Below, one piece after another: positions 25,143 to 34,090 of a stretch of 64,000 nucleotides of DNA. The notes beneath the pieces were generated by a model. The model had not been told where the DNA came from. It ran no database searches and saw only the letters and a program-made list of their open reading frames with translations. The first letter of the stretch is position 1, and every line of letters starts with the position of its first letter. The position numbers were made by a program, and so were the translations under genes. Where the stretch lies: contig JAJDYG010000025.1 in NCBI GenBank assembly GCA_022822855.1, forward strand, positions 1 to 64,000, in the 5' to 3' direction. Origin of the DNA: Dehalococcoidia bacterium (lineage in GTDB: Bacteria > Chloroflexota > Dehalococcoidia > Bin125).

Positions 25143-26072
25143 TCAGTCGACCTGAACCGCGCCGATCAGTTCGGAGATGTCCGTTACGCCGTTCGCACGG
25201 CAGTACTGAATCAGTTCCTCCAGCACGCGAATCGCAGTGAACGGGTCGCGGAACGACGCGGTTCCGACCTGGATGGCGCTGGCCCCCGCGAGCAGGAACT
25301 CGACCGCATCACGGCCATCGACAATGCCGCCGCAGCCGATGACCGGGATGTCCACCGCCTGGGCTGTCTCCCAGACCAACCTCAGGGCGAGCGGCTTGAT
25401 TGCCGGTCCGGTCAGGCCGGCCACCGGTCGGTTCGTTCGCGGACGGCGCGTGTTGACATCGATGCTCATGCCGACGAACGAATTGGCGACGCAGAGCGCA
25501 TCGGCGCCGGCGTCTTCGCAGGACCGAGCGACCACGCCGATGTCGGTCACGTCGGGAGTGAGTTTGGCGATCACCGGCAACGTGGTTGAGCTGACCACCG
25601 CCTCGACCACACGGGCCGCGGCGACAGGGTCGCGTCCGAAGGCGACCCCGCCAACATCGAGGTTGGGGCAGGAGATGTTGACTTCGAGGCCGGCGACTCC
25701 GGGCGCGCCGTCCAGCACCTCCGCCAGGCGGGCGAACTCGTCGACGGTGTCGCCGAGCATGTTGACGACCACCGGCACGTCCCAGGTTTCCCAGACCGTC
25801 GCGACATCGCTGAGGAGTCGGCGAACGCCGACGTTCTGAAAGCCGATGCTGTTCAGCATCCCGGCCGGGGTCTCGACGATCCTCGGCGTCGGATTGCCGC
25901 GCCGCGGCTTGAGCGTCACGCCTTTGGACAGCACGCCGCCCAGACGGTTGATGTCAAACAGGCGCGCGAACTCGAGGCCGTTGCTCGAGGTGCCCGAGGC
26001 GGTCATCACGGGATTGCGGAGCAGCAACTCCCGCTTGGCGCCGGGTGCGAGATCGACGCTCAGGTCGGGCAT
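25143..26072 (-). CDS. pyrD: Dihydroorotate dehydrogenase, class 1B catalytic subunit
   Basis: FMN enzyme of pyrimidine synthesis oxidising dihydroorotate to orotate. Class 1 hallmarks are NPVMTASGT near the N-terminus, LEVNISCPNLD with the catalytic-type Cys, IAKLTPDVTD and IGCGGIVDGRDAVEFLLAGA. Starting at ATG 26072 gives 309 residues, the normal length; an ATG at 26162 would add 30 residues without family similarity. No PyrK electron-transfer subunit lies next to it, so assignment to 1B rests on sequence pattern only. Confidence 0.92.
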   Translation of the reverse strand: MPDLSVDLAPGAKRELLLRNPVMTASGTSSNGLEFARLFDINRLGGVLSKGVTLKPRRGNPTPRIVETPAGMLNSIGFQNVGVRRLLSDVATVWETWDVPVVVNMLGDTVDEFARLAEVLDGAPGVAGLEVNISCPNLDVGGVAFGRDPVAAARVVEAVVSSTTLPVIAKLTPDVTDIGVVARSCEDAGADALCVANSFVGMSIDVNTRRPRTNRPVAGLTGPAIKPLALRLVWETAQAVDIPVIGCGGIVDGRDAVEFLLAGASAIQVGTASFRDPFTAIRVLEELIQYCRANGVTDISELIGAVQVD

Positions 26073-26220
26073 CTGGACCCGGCCAAGCTGGGAAGCCTGC
26101 TGCTGTGGAGCCTGCTCCACCGTCTTCGCGATCACAGGGACATCAAGCCTCCTGCCGCGCATGTTACGGCGCGGACAGGCCGTTCAGGGAACAACCGGAT
26201 GGAGGTCGGCGGTTCGATCG

Positions 26221-26445
26221 CTAGTTGGAGCTCTCGGCAGGGCGGCGGCGCTTCGAGATACCCATGTCGTTCCAGCGCGAGCGACCCTCGTTGCGATCCC
26301 AGATCGAGTCCTCGGAAGAGTTGCGGAACTCTTTGGTCTCGCCGCAGCTGCAGACACCCATGGACATCGGACCGTTTGGCGCCTCGATCGTCCAGTGGTG
26401 GATGTGCCTGGGAGCTTCGCTCTTCACACGAGTCTTGGATGGCAT
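26221..26445 (-). CDS. Small conserved-looking protein with CxC motif
   Basis: A 74-residue basic protein of unknown function. A His-rich centre (RHIHHWTIEAPNGP) is followed by MGVCSCGETKEFRNSSED, which resembles half of a zinc ribbon, and a basic tail (SKRRRPAESSN). ATG 26445 is preceded by AGGAAGG with good spacing. It is monocistronic; 149 bp separate it from pyrD downstream. Possibly a small nucleic-acid-binding protein, which is a guess. Confidence 0.65.
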   Translation of the reverse strand: MPSKTRVKSEAPRHIHHWTIEAPNGPMSMGVCSCGETKEFRNSSEDSIWDRNEGRSRWNDMGISKRRRPAESSN

Positions 26446-26992
26446 TCTCGGAACCTTCCTGGAGCTGAGTAGCCGGGTTGTGGACGCAACCCGCGCTCTG
26501 TCAGTCCCACGTGAGCAGGACGCTACGTATGGCTCGGTTGCTGGGCAATACATCGGGCAACACACCCGATTTGCCCCTGTAAAGTGGAATACGCGCTGGT
26601 AACCAGTTGACGAATCGGCATGCGAACTCGTTCCCAATCGGCCGTGATCCGAGAGGTCCAGCGAGGTCTGGATGCCTGTTCCGTCGTCCACGACCCATGT
26701 TGACCACGAGTGGTTGAGTGCATTGGGGTACGATGAGTTCAGTCCGAACTGACTCGACCGTCCTTGCGGCGAGGATCCCTCCGGACTTGATCAACATTGA
26801 TTCTCACACCAATACGCCAGCGAAGTTGCATACAACGCCAGAACCGGCGCAGACGCAGAGTTCATCTCGGTTGCAACGGCCTCCGCATTCACCGTACCCC
26901 GATTCTGCGGGAGCGGGGCTGACGCAGTGGTCTGGAAGCGACTGACTGGCGGAGGTGATGGCCGGAATCGCTCCGGCGCAAAGGGGAATGGC
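26446..26992. other. 547-bp gene-poor region
   Basis: No reading frame here looks coding and no standard RNA gene is recognisable. Visible elements are two mutually exclusive hairpins at 26552-26576 (ATCGGG/CCCGAT against GGGCAA/TTGCCC) and the inverted repeat AGTTC-N5-GAACT near 26738. It must contain the promoters of the divergent 74-residue protein gene and of mrp. A TACGAT hexamer near 26730 could be a -10 box far upstream of mrp. Confidence 0.5.
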
Positions 26993-28075
26993 ATGGCGCT
27001 CACGCTCGAAACCGTTCGCGACACGCTGCGCAAGGTTCGGGATCCACAGCTGGGTCGAGATGTGATTTCGCTGCGCATGTTTGGCGGCGCAGTCGTCGAT
27101 GCCGGTTCGGTGACCGTGCACCTCACCCTGCCGATTCACGGCTATTCGTCGCGAAAGGTGTTGGAGCAACGCGTGACCAACGCCCTGACCGAGGCGGGCG
27201 CTGAGTCGGTGGCAATCGACGTTCGCGTAGACGTGCCATCCTGGCAGGGCAGTGGTCAGCAGGCGGCAATCGGCGGTGTTAAGAACATCATCGCTGTCGC
27301 ATCCAACAAGGGCGGCGTTGGTAAGTCGACCATTGCGACCAACCTGGCGGTGGCGCTTGCTAAGACCGGAGCAGCAGTCGGTCTGGTCGACGCCGACGCG
27401 ACCGGCCCCAACCTGCCGACGATGTTCGGCCTGCCGAGCGGATATCAGGCGGAGAGCGACCGCGGGTTGCATCCGGTTGAGCGATACGGAGTCCGGGTGA
27501 TCTCGCTTGGGTTCCTGATTCCACCCGGAGCGCCGGTCGTCTGGCGCGGACCGATGATCGGTTCGGCGATTCGGCAGCTTCTGCACGATGTGGAATGGGG
27601 CGAGATCGACTACCTGCTGATCGATTTACCGCCTGGGACGAGCGACGCGTCGATGTCGATGGCGCAGGAAGCCCCGATTGCGGGCGCCGTCATCGTCTCG
27701 ACCCCGCAGCAAGTGGCGTTGGAGGACGCCAGCAAGGCGGTGACCATGTTCGAGAAACTCGACGTGCCGGTCTTCGGCATCGTCGAGAACATGTCCTACT
27801 TCATCACGCCTGACACGGGTCAGCGCGTAGAGATATTCGGACACGGCGGCGCACGGGACGCTGCCGACGACCTGGAGATTGATTTCCTGGGCGAAGTGCC
27901 GCTGGCGACCGAAGTCCGCGCGGGCGGCGACGATGGACAACCGATCGTCGCGTTCGATGCGGACAATCCGGCGGCGCAGGCATTTGTCGCAATCGCCGAC
28001 CGCGTAGCGATCAAGGCCGCTGCTTCGGCGCTGCTGCAACCGCCAACGATTCCCGTACTGCAAACAGAAAGCTAG
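26993..28075 (+). CDS. mrp: Mrp/ApbC-type P-loop ATPase (Fe-S carrier family)
   Basis: A 360-residue protein with an N-terminal DUF59/MIP18-like domain (about residues 1-75) and a MinD-like ATPase with the deviant Walker A SNKGGVGKST near residue 105 and LIDLPPGTSD as Walker B. Members carry and transfer Fe-S clusters. The usual CPxC cluster-bridging motif after ENMSYF is replaced by ENMSYFITPDTGQ, with no cysteines, so cluster binding would have to differ. ATG 26993 is preceded by AAAGGGG at good spacing. The NYN-domain gene starts 3 nt after its stop. Confidence 0.88.
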   Translation: MALTLETVRDTLRKVRDPQLGRDVISLRMFGGAVVDAGSVTVHLTLPIHGYSSRKVLEQRVTNALTEAGAESVAIDVRVDVPSWQGSGQQAAIGGVKNIIAVASNKGGVGKSTIATNLAVALAKTGAAVGLVDADATGPNLPTMFGLPSGYQAESDRGLHPVERYGVRVISLGFLIPPGAPVVWRGPMIGSAIRQLLHDVEWGEIDYLLIDLPPGTSDASMSMAQEAPIAGAVIVSTPQQVALEDASKAVTMFEKLDVPVFGIVENMSYFITPDTGQRVEIFGHGGARDAADDLEIDFLGEVPLATEVRAGGDDGQPIVAFDADNPAAQAFVAIADRVAIKAAASALLQPPTIPVLQTES

Positions 28076-28078
28076 GTA

Positions 28079-29017
28079 ATGGCAAGGTTTTTGAGGCGAG
28101 CCGCATCGACTGAAGGCTCAGCCGACGAGCAGACACAAGAACGAACGAAGCCGGACGCCACGACACAGAAGCCGGCGCCGCCGGCAGAGAAGCGACCGGC
28201 AATGAACTCCCTGGTCGAGCCCCCAGCGAGAGCGCCGTCGAGGCGCGGCTCGAGGCGTCGATCTTCAAGCAGCAATGGCTCTAGCGAACCCGCTGCGCCG
28301 GCAACGCAGTCGAACCGATCCTCAGGGCGTCGGTCTGGACGCCGCAGCGGGCAGGATCCACTGCCGACCGACCCGACTGAGAAGATGCTGGCGCTGCTGG
28401 AACGTCAGACCGCGCTGCTGGAACGGCAGGGCAAGACGATCGAGAAGCTGGCCGAGTCTCAGACGCTGCTGACCGAGACCCTGCTCGGACAGCGCGGTGA
28501 AGATGCAATCCCGGCCCGGATCGAGGTGTTGCCGCGATTGGCGATTTTCGTCGATGTGCCCAACATCCTCTACGGTGCGGAGTCGTCGGGAGTCCGGCTC
28601 AACTGGGGTAAGGTCGCCGATTTTCTCTCGCACGGCCGCACCCTGGTCCGCGCGATCGCCTACGCGCCGATCTCCGACGATCCGACCGCGCGGACCGAGA
28701 ACGAGCGCTTCGTCGTGCCGTTCCTCGACCACGGCTACCGGATCGCGACCAAGCCGCTGAAGCGGTTCACGGGCGGATCGGTGAAGGCCAACTTCGACGT
28801 CGAGCTGGCGATTGACGTGCTCACCATGTCCGACCGCGTGGACGTGATCGTCCTCGTCTCGGGCGACGGAGACTTCCGGCGCCTGGTGGAGATCGTCGGC
28901 GCACGAGGCGTCAGGGTCGAGGTGATGGCGTTCGGCAAGAGCACATCGTCCGACCTGCGCCAGGTCGCCGACCGCTACATCGACATCGCCCAATACGCCG
29001 ACCAGCTTCGGGACTAG
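28079..29017 (+). CDS. NYN-domain (LabA/DUF88, PIN-like) protein
   Basis: A 312-residue protein. Residues 1-95 are disordered and Ser/Arg/Pro-rich, 100-140 look coiled-coil (repeated LLERQ), and residues 150-310 form a NYN domain of the PIN-like nuclease superfamily. The acidic residues expected at the metal site are present: IFVDVPNI near residue 157, FDVELAIDVL, and SGDGDFRRL. NYN proteins are usually RNases acting on RNA processing or decay. It starts 3 nt after the mrp stop, so it is translationally linked to mrp; the meaning of this pairing is unclear. Confidence 0.85.
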   Translation: MARFLRRAASTEGSADEQTQERTKPDATTQKPAPPAEKRPAMNSLVEPPARAPSRRGSRRRSSSSNGSSEPAAPATQSNRSSGRRSGRRSGQDPLPTDPTEKMLALLERQTALLERQGKTIEKLAESQTLLTETLLGQRGEDAIPARIEVLPRLAIFVDVPNILYGAESSGVRLNWGKVADFLSHGRTLVRAIAYAPISDDPTARTENERFVVPFLDHGYRIATKPLKRFTGGSVKANFDVELAIDVLTMSDRVDVIVLVSGDGDFRRLVEIVGARGVRVEVMAFGKSTSSDLRQVADRYIDIAQYADQLRD

Positions 29018-29029
29018 GCGCTCCGGCCG

Positions 29030-29869
29030 CTACTCCGCGGCGAAGTAGCGGGTACCGTCTCGGCGGGCTGCTCTCCCAAGGCCAGGGAAGTTGAAGTGGC
29101 CGGAGGCGATCAGCGCGTTCTCCGCTTCGATTTGGTCGAAGAGCTTGTGTCGGCTGGCGGTCGAGTCCGTCGTGTTGACGTCAGCGCCGGGACACCAGTC
29201 GGTCTCGGTGAGCTGGACCAGGTGGTGGGCGGCGTCGCCAAGCACATAGGCCTTCTCACCACCGCTGTTGACCGCGAACGATACGTGGCCCGGAGTGTGT
29301 CCGGGAGTCGGGACGGTCACGACCTCTGAGGTGAGCGGATGCTCGCCATCGACGAAGTCGACCAGGCCGGCGTCAACGATTGGGCTGAGGACGTTGTCGT
29401 ACCCAGCGCCCTCTTTCAACTCGTCGCTGCTGGTCCAGTAGTCCCACTCTGCCTGCTGGATGATGTGCCGGGCGTTGGGGAACTGCGGCACGGGCGTGCC
29501 GTCGTTGTCCCAGGTGTTCCACCCCGTGTGGTCGAAGTGCAGGTGGGAGAACGCAACGACATCGATGTCGTTCGGCGAGACGCCGGCTTCCTCCATCACC
29601 GACGGCAGCGCCGGCGGCTCCTTGAGCGGCATCATCGTTGGTCGTCCGCCTATGCCGGAGTCCACCAGGATGGTGGTTCCTGCGGAGATGACGATCCATG
29701 CTCCCAGGTTGAGAGTGACGTGGCCCTCGTCGGTCAGCAGGTCGCGGTAGTTGTCCCAATCGGCGTCCGTGGTCTGGTTGAAGAACGCGGTCGGCGGCAT
29801 CGTGGCCCACGAGTCCTGAACCGCGATGAGCGTCGCGCCGCCAACCTCAACCTTGTGGAACTGTCCCAT
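29030..29869 (-). CDS. Metallo-beta-lactamase-fold hydrolase
   Basis: A 279-residue MBL-fold protein with the metal motif SHLHFDHTGWN near residue 108, a later HTPGHVSF and a GDAAH segment supplying further ligands. The overall pattern (DSGIGGR before the motif, FPNARHIIQQAEWDYW after it) is that of the lactonase-like group. It is the last gene of the run cinA-hydrolase-glcDEF, 57 bp after glcF. Substrate unknown; a lactone or thioester linked to glycolate or CoA metabolism is possible. Confidence 0.85.
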   Translation of the reverse strand: MGQFHKVEVGGATLIAVQDSWATMPPTAFFNQTTDADWDNYRDLLTDEGHVTLNLGAWIVISAGTTILVDSGIGGRPTMMPLKEPPALPSVMEEAGVSPNDIDVVAFSHLHFDHTGWNTWDNDGTPVPQFPNARHIIQQAEWDYWTSSDELKEGAGYDNVLSPIVDAGLVDFVDGEHPLTSEVVTVPTPGHTPGHVSFAVNSGGEKAYVLGDAAHHLVQLTETDWCPGADVNTTDSTASRHKLFDQIEAENALIASGHFNFPGLGRAARRDGTRYFAAE

Positions 29870-29926
29870 GATCGCCGCCTCTCTAGTGCCTGTGCTGTGG
29901 CAGTTTGCGCTAGGGAGGCTAACCGA

Positions 29927-31285
29927 TCAGTCCGTAGTCGCGGCGTCCCCCAAGCGGTAGGACTCATCCAGGAGCTCGATCGCGTGGGTCGACCGAGGCA
30001 TCATCCGGCCCGAGTCGTCAAATCGCGCGATGCCGGCATCGAGTTGAAGCATGCAGCCGGGATTCGCGGTGCATACCTGTTCAGCGCCGGTCGAGAGCAC
30101 GTCTTCCATCTTCTCGGCCAGGACGCGCCTGGAGATGTCGCTCTGCACGACCGAGTAGATACCGGCAGAACCGCAGCATCTGTCCGGCGTGCGCATCTCG
30201 TTCAGCGTGAGTCCGGGAATGCTGCGCAGCACGTCCCTCGGTGCGCTGCGGACGTTCTGCGCGTGCGAGAGGTGGCAGGAATCCTGATAGGTGACGGTTC
30301 TCTCGATCCGTCCTCGCGGCGATTCGAAGCCGATCTCGACGAGATACTCATGCACATCGCGAACTCTCGCGGCAAAAGCGGCCGCCTGCGCCGCGTAGTC
30401 AGGGTCGTTTCGCAAGAGGTGGCCGTACTCCTTCAGATGCGAGCCGCAGCCAGCGGCGTTGATCAGGATGGCATCGGGCGGGTCTGCGGACTCCGGTGTG
30501 AGCGCGTCGATGTTCCGCCGGGCAAGATCCCGGGCGGCCTCGACATCCCCTCCGTGCGCGTGCAGCGCACCGCAACAGACCTGCGCTTCGGGAGCCTCGA
30601 CACTGACTCCGTTGCGCGTGAAGACCCTCACGGTCGCGCGATGGGTCTCCGGATAGGCGAGCGGCATCATGCAGCCGGTGATCAACACAGCCTGGCTACG
30701 GACCGGATGGGATGCTGCGACCTGCGCGGCCTCTCGATTGGCGTAGAAGGGTTGGTCGGCGTTCGGTGACAGGGCATCGATATCTGCCAGTTTGGGCGAG
30801 AGCCGCTTGAGCAGACCCGAGCGTCGGATCAGGGCTTGCATGCCGGTCTTCTGGTAGAGCTTCAGCCCGTATCCAGCCAGTCTCAGCCTCCCGGGATAGG
30901 GAAACAGACCGCGCATGACCAGCCGCCAGATAATCCGTTGCCGGCGCGGCCACTTGTCCTGCGCGAAGGCTTCGGCTCGGGTCGCCTCCATCAGACGTCC
31001 GTAGGGCACCTTGGACGGGCAAGCAGTCTCGCAGGCGCGGCACTGCAGGCACTGATCGAAGTGCTGCTGCACCCGCGGTGACCATTCGATCCGCCCGTCG
31101 TCGAGCCCCCGCATGAGTGCAATCCGGCCCCGGGGCGAGTCGGTCTCGACGCCGAGATCGTAGTAAGTGGGGCAGGCGTTGAGGCAGAAGCCGCAATGCA
31201 CGCACAGACCGAGTTCACCGGCGTCTGGCCGATCCTCGGTCAGCCAGACTGTCTCGGAAGCTGGCGGCCTTGGCGAAATGCTCAT
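29927..31285 (-). CDS. glcF: Glycolate oxidase iron-sulfur subunit GlcF
   Basis: Fe-S subunit (452 residues) of the membrane-associated glycolate oxidase, passing electrons from the flavin subunits to the quinone pool. Two 4Fe-4S motifs: CVHCGFCLNACP (Cys 28, 31, 34, 38) and CLQCRACETACP (about residues 79-89). Two CCG domains follow (VCCGALHAHGG and RCCGSAGIYS). glcE ends 9 bp upstream, so glcD-glcE-glcF form one operon. Confidence 0.95.
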   Translation of the reverse strand: MSISPRPPASETVWLTEDRPDAGELGLCVHCGFCLNACPTYYDLGVETDSPRGRIALMRGLDDGRIEWSPRVQQHFDQCLQCRACETACPSKVPYGRLMEATRAEAFAQDKWPRRQRIIWRLVMRGLFPYPGRLRLAGYGLKLYQKTGMQALIRRSGLLKRLSPKLADIDALSPNADQPFYANREAAQVAASHPVRSQAVLITGCMMPLAYPETHRATVRVFTRNGVSVEAPEAQVCCGALHAHGGDVEAARDLARRNIDALTPESADPPDAILINAAGCGSHLKEYGHLLRNDPDYAAQAAAFAARVRDVHEYLVEIGFESPRGRIERTVTYQDSCHLSHAQNVRSAPRDVLRSIPGLTLNEMRTPDRCCGSAGIYSVVQSDISRRVLAEKMEDVLSTGAEQVCTANPGCMLQLDAGIARFDDSGRMMPRSTHAIELLDESYRLGDAATTD

Positions 31286-31294
31286 GAATGCAGC

Positions 31295-32608
31295 TTAGAT
31301 TCCGTCGACGTAGCGGCCGGGATTGAGGATGCCTTCCGGATCGAACTGCTCCTTGATGTTGTGCATCAGCCGAGCGCCCGGTCCGCTAGGACCCCAGATG
31401 TCGCAGGACTGCTTGAGTTCCGTCGGCGCAGACTCGACAGTCAGCCGACCCTGGAGTGGTCCGAGTTGGCGGCGAAGCGATTTGATCGTGTCGGCGTCGA
31501 TCGAGGGAACTTCGACAAACAACAATCCTGAATCAGAGGCGGCGGTCCAAGACGTCGCCTCGGGTAGCGCTTGGCTCAGCGCCTGTTGCGCGCGACTGAG
31601 ATTGGCTGGCGGGACACCCAGACGCAGCCTGACAGCATCCGCCGCCGTCTGTGTCTCCAGGTCGACCACTGCCTGCCAGGTCTCGACGATGGCGGCGGTC
31701 GTTCGCTCGGGACCGTCCAGACCTGCTTCTCGCGCCGCGCCCAGCCCCTGAGCCAAGACCTCGGATGCAGCAGACTCCAGCCCGTTGGCCCGAAGCAGGA
31801 GCGCCGGTTGATCGTGGAGGATTTTCGCCCCGAGATCATGAGCCTCGGAGGCCGCCTCAGCCGACAGGACCACGCAGCCATTGAGGAAAGGAGCGGCCTG
31901 CGCGGCGGCGCGGCCGGCAGTCAGGGCAGACTCAAAGGACGGTGCGCTCAGCGCGACGATCTGATCGCTCGCGGGAAGCGGTCGGAGTTTGAAGGTCAGC
32001 TCGACAATCACGCCCAGGGTGCCGAGGGAACCGGCGAACAGTTTGGGTAGGTCATAGCCGCTGACGTTCTTGACCACTTTCCCGCCGCCCTTGATCGACG
32101 TGCCGTCGGCCTTGACCACCCGCATGCCGATTAGCCAGTCGCGCGGAGCGCCAAATGAGTTGCGTCGAAGACCCCCGCGTCCGACCGCGCACAGGCCGCC
32201 CAGCGTCGCGCGTTCGAATCGGGGATGGTCGAGCGGTAGAAACTGCCCGTTCACAGCAAGGTGACGCTGCAATTCAGCCAGCGTCATGCCAGCTTCGACG
32301 GTGATCGTGAAGTCGTTCGGCTCATAGTCGACGATCTGACTCATACCCGAGAGGTCGAGTGCCAGATCGTATCGCCGAGGAGGCATGCCCAGAGCGAGCA
32401 TCGTCCGCCCGGCCTGAGGGATGACCGACAGAGCATGCCCCGTGGCTACCGACTGAGCTTGTTCGACATCGGCGATGGAATTGGCTTTGGTCGCGGCTCT
32501 CGGCACCTGGCCGTCGACGGCGTATCGCTGCAGGCGGCCAGGATCAGTTTCCACGGTGCCGGATAGATCGGTCAGTGCTGCGACCTTAAGCGCATCAGCG
32601 TCCGCCAT
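31295..32608 (-). CDS. glcE: Glycolate oxidase FAD-binding subunit GlcE
   Basis: A 437-residue FAD_binding_4 (PCMH-type) flavoprotein subunit. The N-terminal flavin region shows VIPQAGRTMLALG, LPLDHPRFERATLGGLCAVGRGGLRR and GGKVVKNVSGYDLPKLF, the last typical of GlcE. Lacking the GlcD C-terminal elements, it is assigned GlcE by pattern and by position between glcD and glcF. Confidence 0.93.
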   Translation of the reverse strand: MADADALKVAALTDLSGTVETDPGRLQRYAVDGQVPRAATKANSIADVEQAQSVATGHALSVIPQAGRTMLALGMPPRRYDLALDLSGMSQIVDYEPNDFTITVEAGMTLAELQRHLAVNGQFLPLDHPRFERATLGGLCAVGRGGLRRNSFGAPRDWLIGMRVVKADGTSIKGGGKVVKNVSGYDLPKLFAGSLGTLGVIVELTFKLRPLPASDQIVALSAPSFESALTAGRAAAQAAPFLNGCVVLSAEAASEAHDLGAKILHDQPALLLRANGLESAASEVLAQGLGAAREAGLDGPERTTAAIVETWQAVVDLETQTAADAVRLRLGVPPANLSRAQQALSQALPEATSWTAASDSGLLFVEVPSIDADTIKSLRRQLGPLQGRLTVESAPTELKQSCDIWGPSGPGARLMHNIKEQFDPEGILNPGRYVDGI

Positions 32609-32635
32609 CGAGGATTCCCTGGCTGGCGCCGCGAT

Positions 32636-34090
32636 TCATACGAACGCTTTGGGGCCGAACTTGGCGATCTGGTGCTGTGCGTGTTGGTGCCCGGCCTCTC
32701 CGCAGCCGTGACCCTTGGGAAAAATCTTGCAGGGATTGAAATTCTCGGTCGGGCCAAATGCGGCTCGCAACGCCTTCATGGTGTCCATGTCGGCTTCCGT
32801 GAAGATCCAGGGCAGGTAGTCCCGCTTCTCCAGGCCGACGCCGTGTTCGCCGGTGATCGCCCCGCCGGCGTCAACGCACAGCCGCATGATCTCGCCGCCG
32901 GCGTCAAGCACTCGCTCGGTCGCGCCGGGTTCGCGCTCGTCGAACAGCAGACAGGGGTGCAGATTGCCGTCACCGGCATGGAACATGTTGGCCACCGGCA
33001 GACGGTACCGCTCAGCGATCTCATAAACGCCGTCGAGCACATCGGGCAGTTTGGTCCGAGGGACCACGCCATCGAGCAGGTAGTAGTTGGGCATGATCTG
33101 TCCAAGGGCGCCGATCGCGCCCTTGCGGCCCGCCCAGAGCTGTTCACGCTCCTCGGGATCGGTCGCCGAGCGGACCTCGCGCGGCTCGAACCGGTTCAGG
33201 ATGCCCTCCACGCGCGCACCCTCTGCCTCAACCTGCGACTCCGGCCCGTCGACCTCGACCAACAGCACCGCGTCCGCGTCCAGCGGGAAGCCGGTGTTGA
33301 GAACGGGCTCGACCGCCGCGATCGTCATCTTGTCGATCATCTCGAGCGCCGCAGGCACGATCCCCGACGCAACGACAGCCGAGACCGCGTTAGAAGCCTG
33401 CCTGACGCTGTCGTAGATGGCGAGCATCGTGCGCACGGCAGTCGGTCGAGGCACCAGCCGGACCAGCGCCTGGGTCACGATCCCGACCGTGCCTTCAGAG
33501 CCGACGACGCAGCCGACCAGGTCGTAGCCGGGCTCGTCGCGCGTGTCGTGGCCGATCCACTGGACCTCGCCGTCGGCAGTGACCAGTTCCAGGGCCAGTA
33601 CGTGATTGGTCGTCGTGCCCCAGGCGAGCGTGTGCGGCCCGCCCGCGTTCTCGGCGACGTTTCCGCCGATCGTGCAGGCGCGCTGCGAACTGGGATCCGG
33701 CGCGTAAGCCAGGCCGTGACGTTCCGCCTCGGTTCCCAGGTCGAGATTGACGACGCCCGGCTGAACCAGCGCGGTCTTGTTCTCGGCGTCGATATTGAGA
33801 ATCCGGCGCATCCGGTTCATGCCGATGATCACGCCGCCTTTGGCCGCCAGGGCTCCGCCGCTCAAGCCGGTCCCCGCGCCGCGAGGCGTGACCGGAGCGT
33901 CGTGCTTGTTGGCAATCTTGATCAGGTTCGCGACATCGTCGGTGCCCGCCGGCAGGGCGATGACATCGGGGTTGCCCCGGTCGATGGTGCCGTCGTACTC
34001 GTAGACGAGCAGATCTTCGTCGTGCCAGACGACCGCTTCCTCACCGATGGCGTCGATCAGATCGAGGACGAGCGGGGTTGGAGTCTTCAT
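32636..34090 (-). CDS. glcD: Glycolate oxidase FAD-linked subunit GlcD
   Basis: Catalytic flavoprotein subunit (484 residues) oxidising glycolate, or D-lactate, to the 2-oxoacid. FAD-binding elements are VTPRGAGTGLSGGALA, IGGNVAENAGGPHTLAWG and CVVGSEGTVGIV; the C-terminal FAD-oxidase domain ends with GEHGVGLEKRDYL and FNPCKIFP. ATG 34090 overlaps the stop of the alpha/beta hydrolase gene (ATGA), so I prefer it over an in-frame start at 34123. The operon suggests use of phytoplankton-derived glycolate; that is inference. Confidence 0.95.
   Translation of the reverse strand: MKTPTPLVLDLIDAIGEEAVVWHDEDLLVYEYDGTIDRGNPDVIALPAGTDDVANLIKIANKHDAPVTPRGAGTGLSGGALAAKGGVIIGMNRMRRILNIDAENKTALVQPGVVNLDLGTEAERHGLAYAPDPSSQRACTIGGNVAENAGGPHTLAWGTTTNHVLALELVTADGEVQWIGHDTRDEPGYDLVGCVVGSEGTVGIVTQALVRLVPRPTAVRTMLAIYDSVRQASNAVSAVVASGIVPAALEMIDKMTIAAVEPVLNTGFPLDADAVLLVEVDGPESQVEAEGARVEGILNRFEPREVRSATDPEEREQLWAGRKGAIGALGQIMPNYYLLDGVVPRTKLPDVLDGVYEIAERYRLPVANMFHAGDGNLHPCLLFDEREPGATERVLDAGGEIMRLCVDAGGAITGEHGVGLEKRDYLPWIFTEADMDTMKALRAAFGPTENFNPCKIFPKGHGCGEAGHQHAQHQIAKFGPKAFV

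Noticed and set aside
26501..26797. 98-codon minus-strand frame in the gap upstream of mrp
   Set aside because: No ribosome site, no conserved-looking features, and overlapping alternative frames of similar quality.
29339..30769. Long open frame on the plus strand opposite the metallo-beta-lactamase-fold gene and glcF
   Set aside because: It is antisense to clearly coding genes, has biased Arg/Gly/Val-rich composition and no recognisable domain; typical of high-GC opposite-strand frames.
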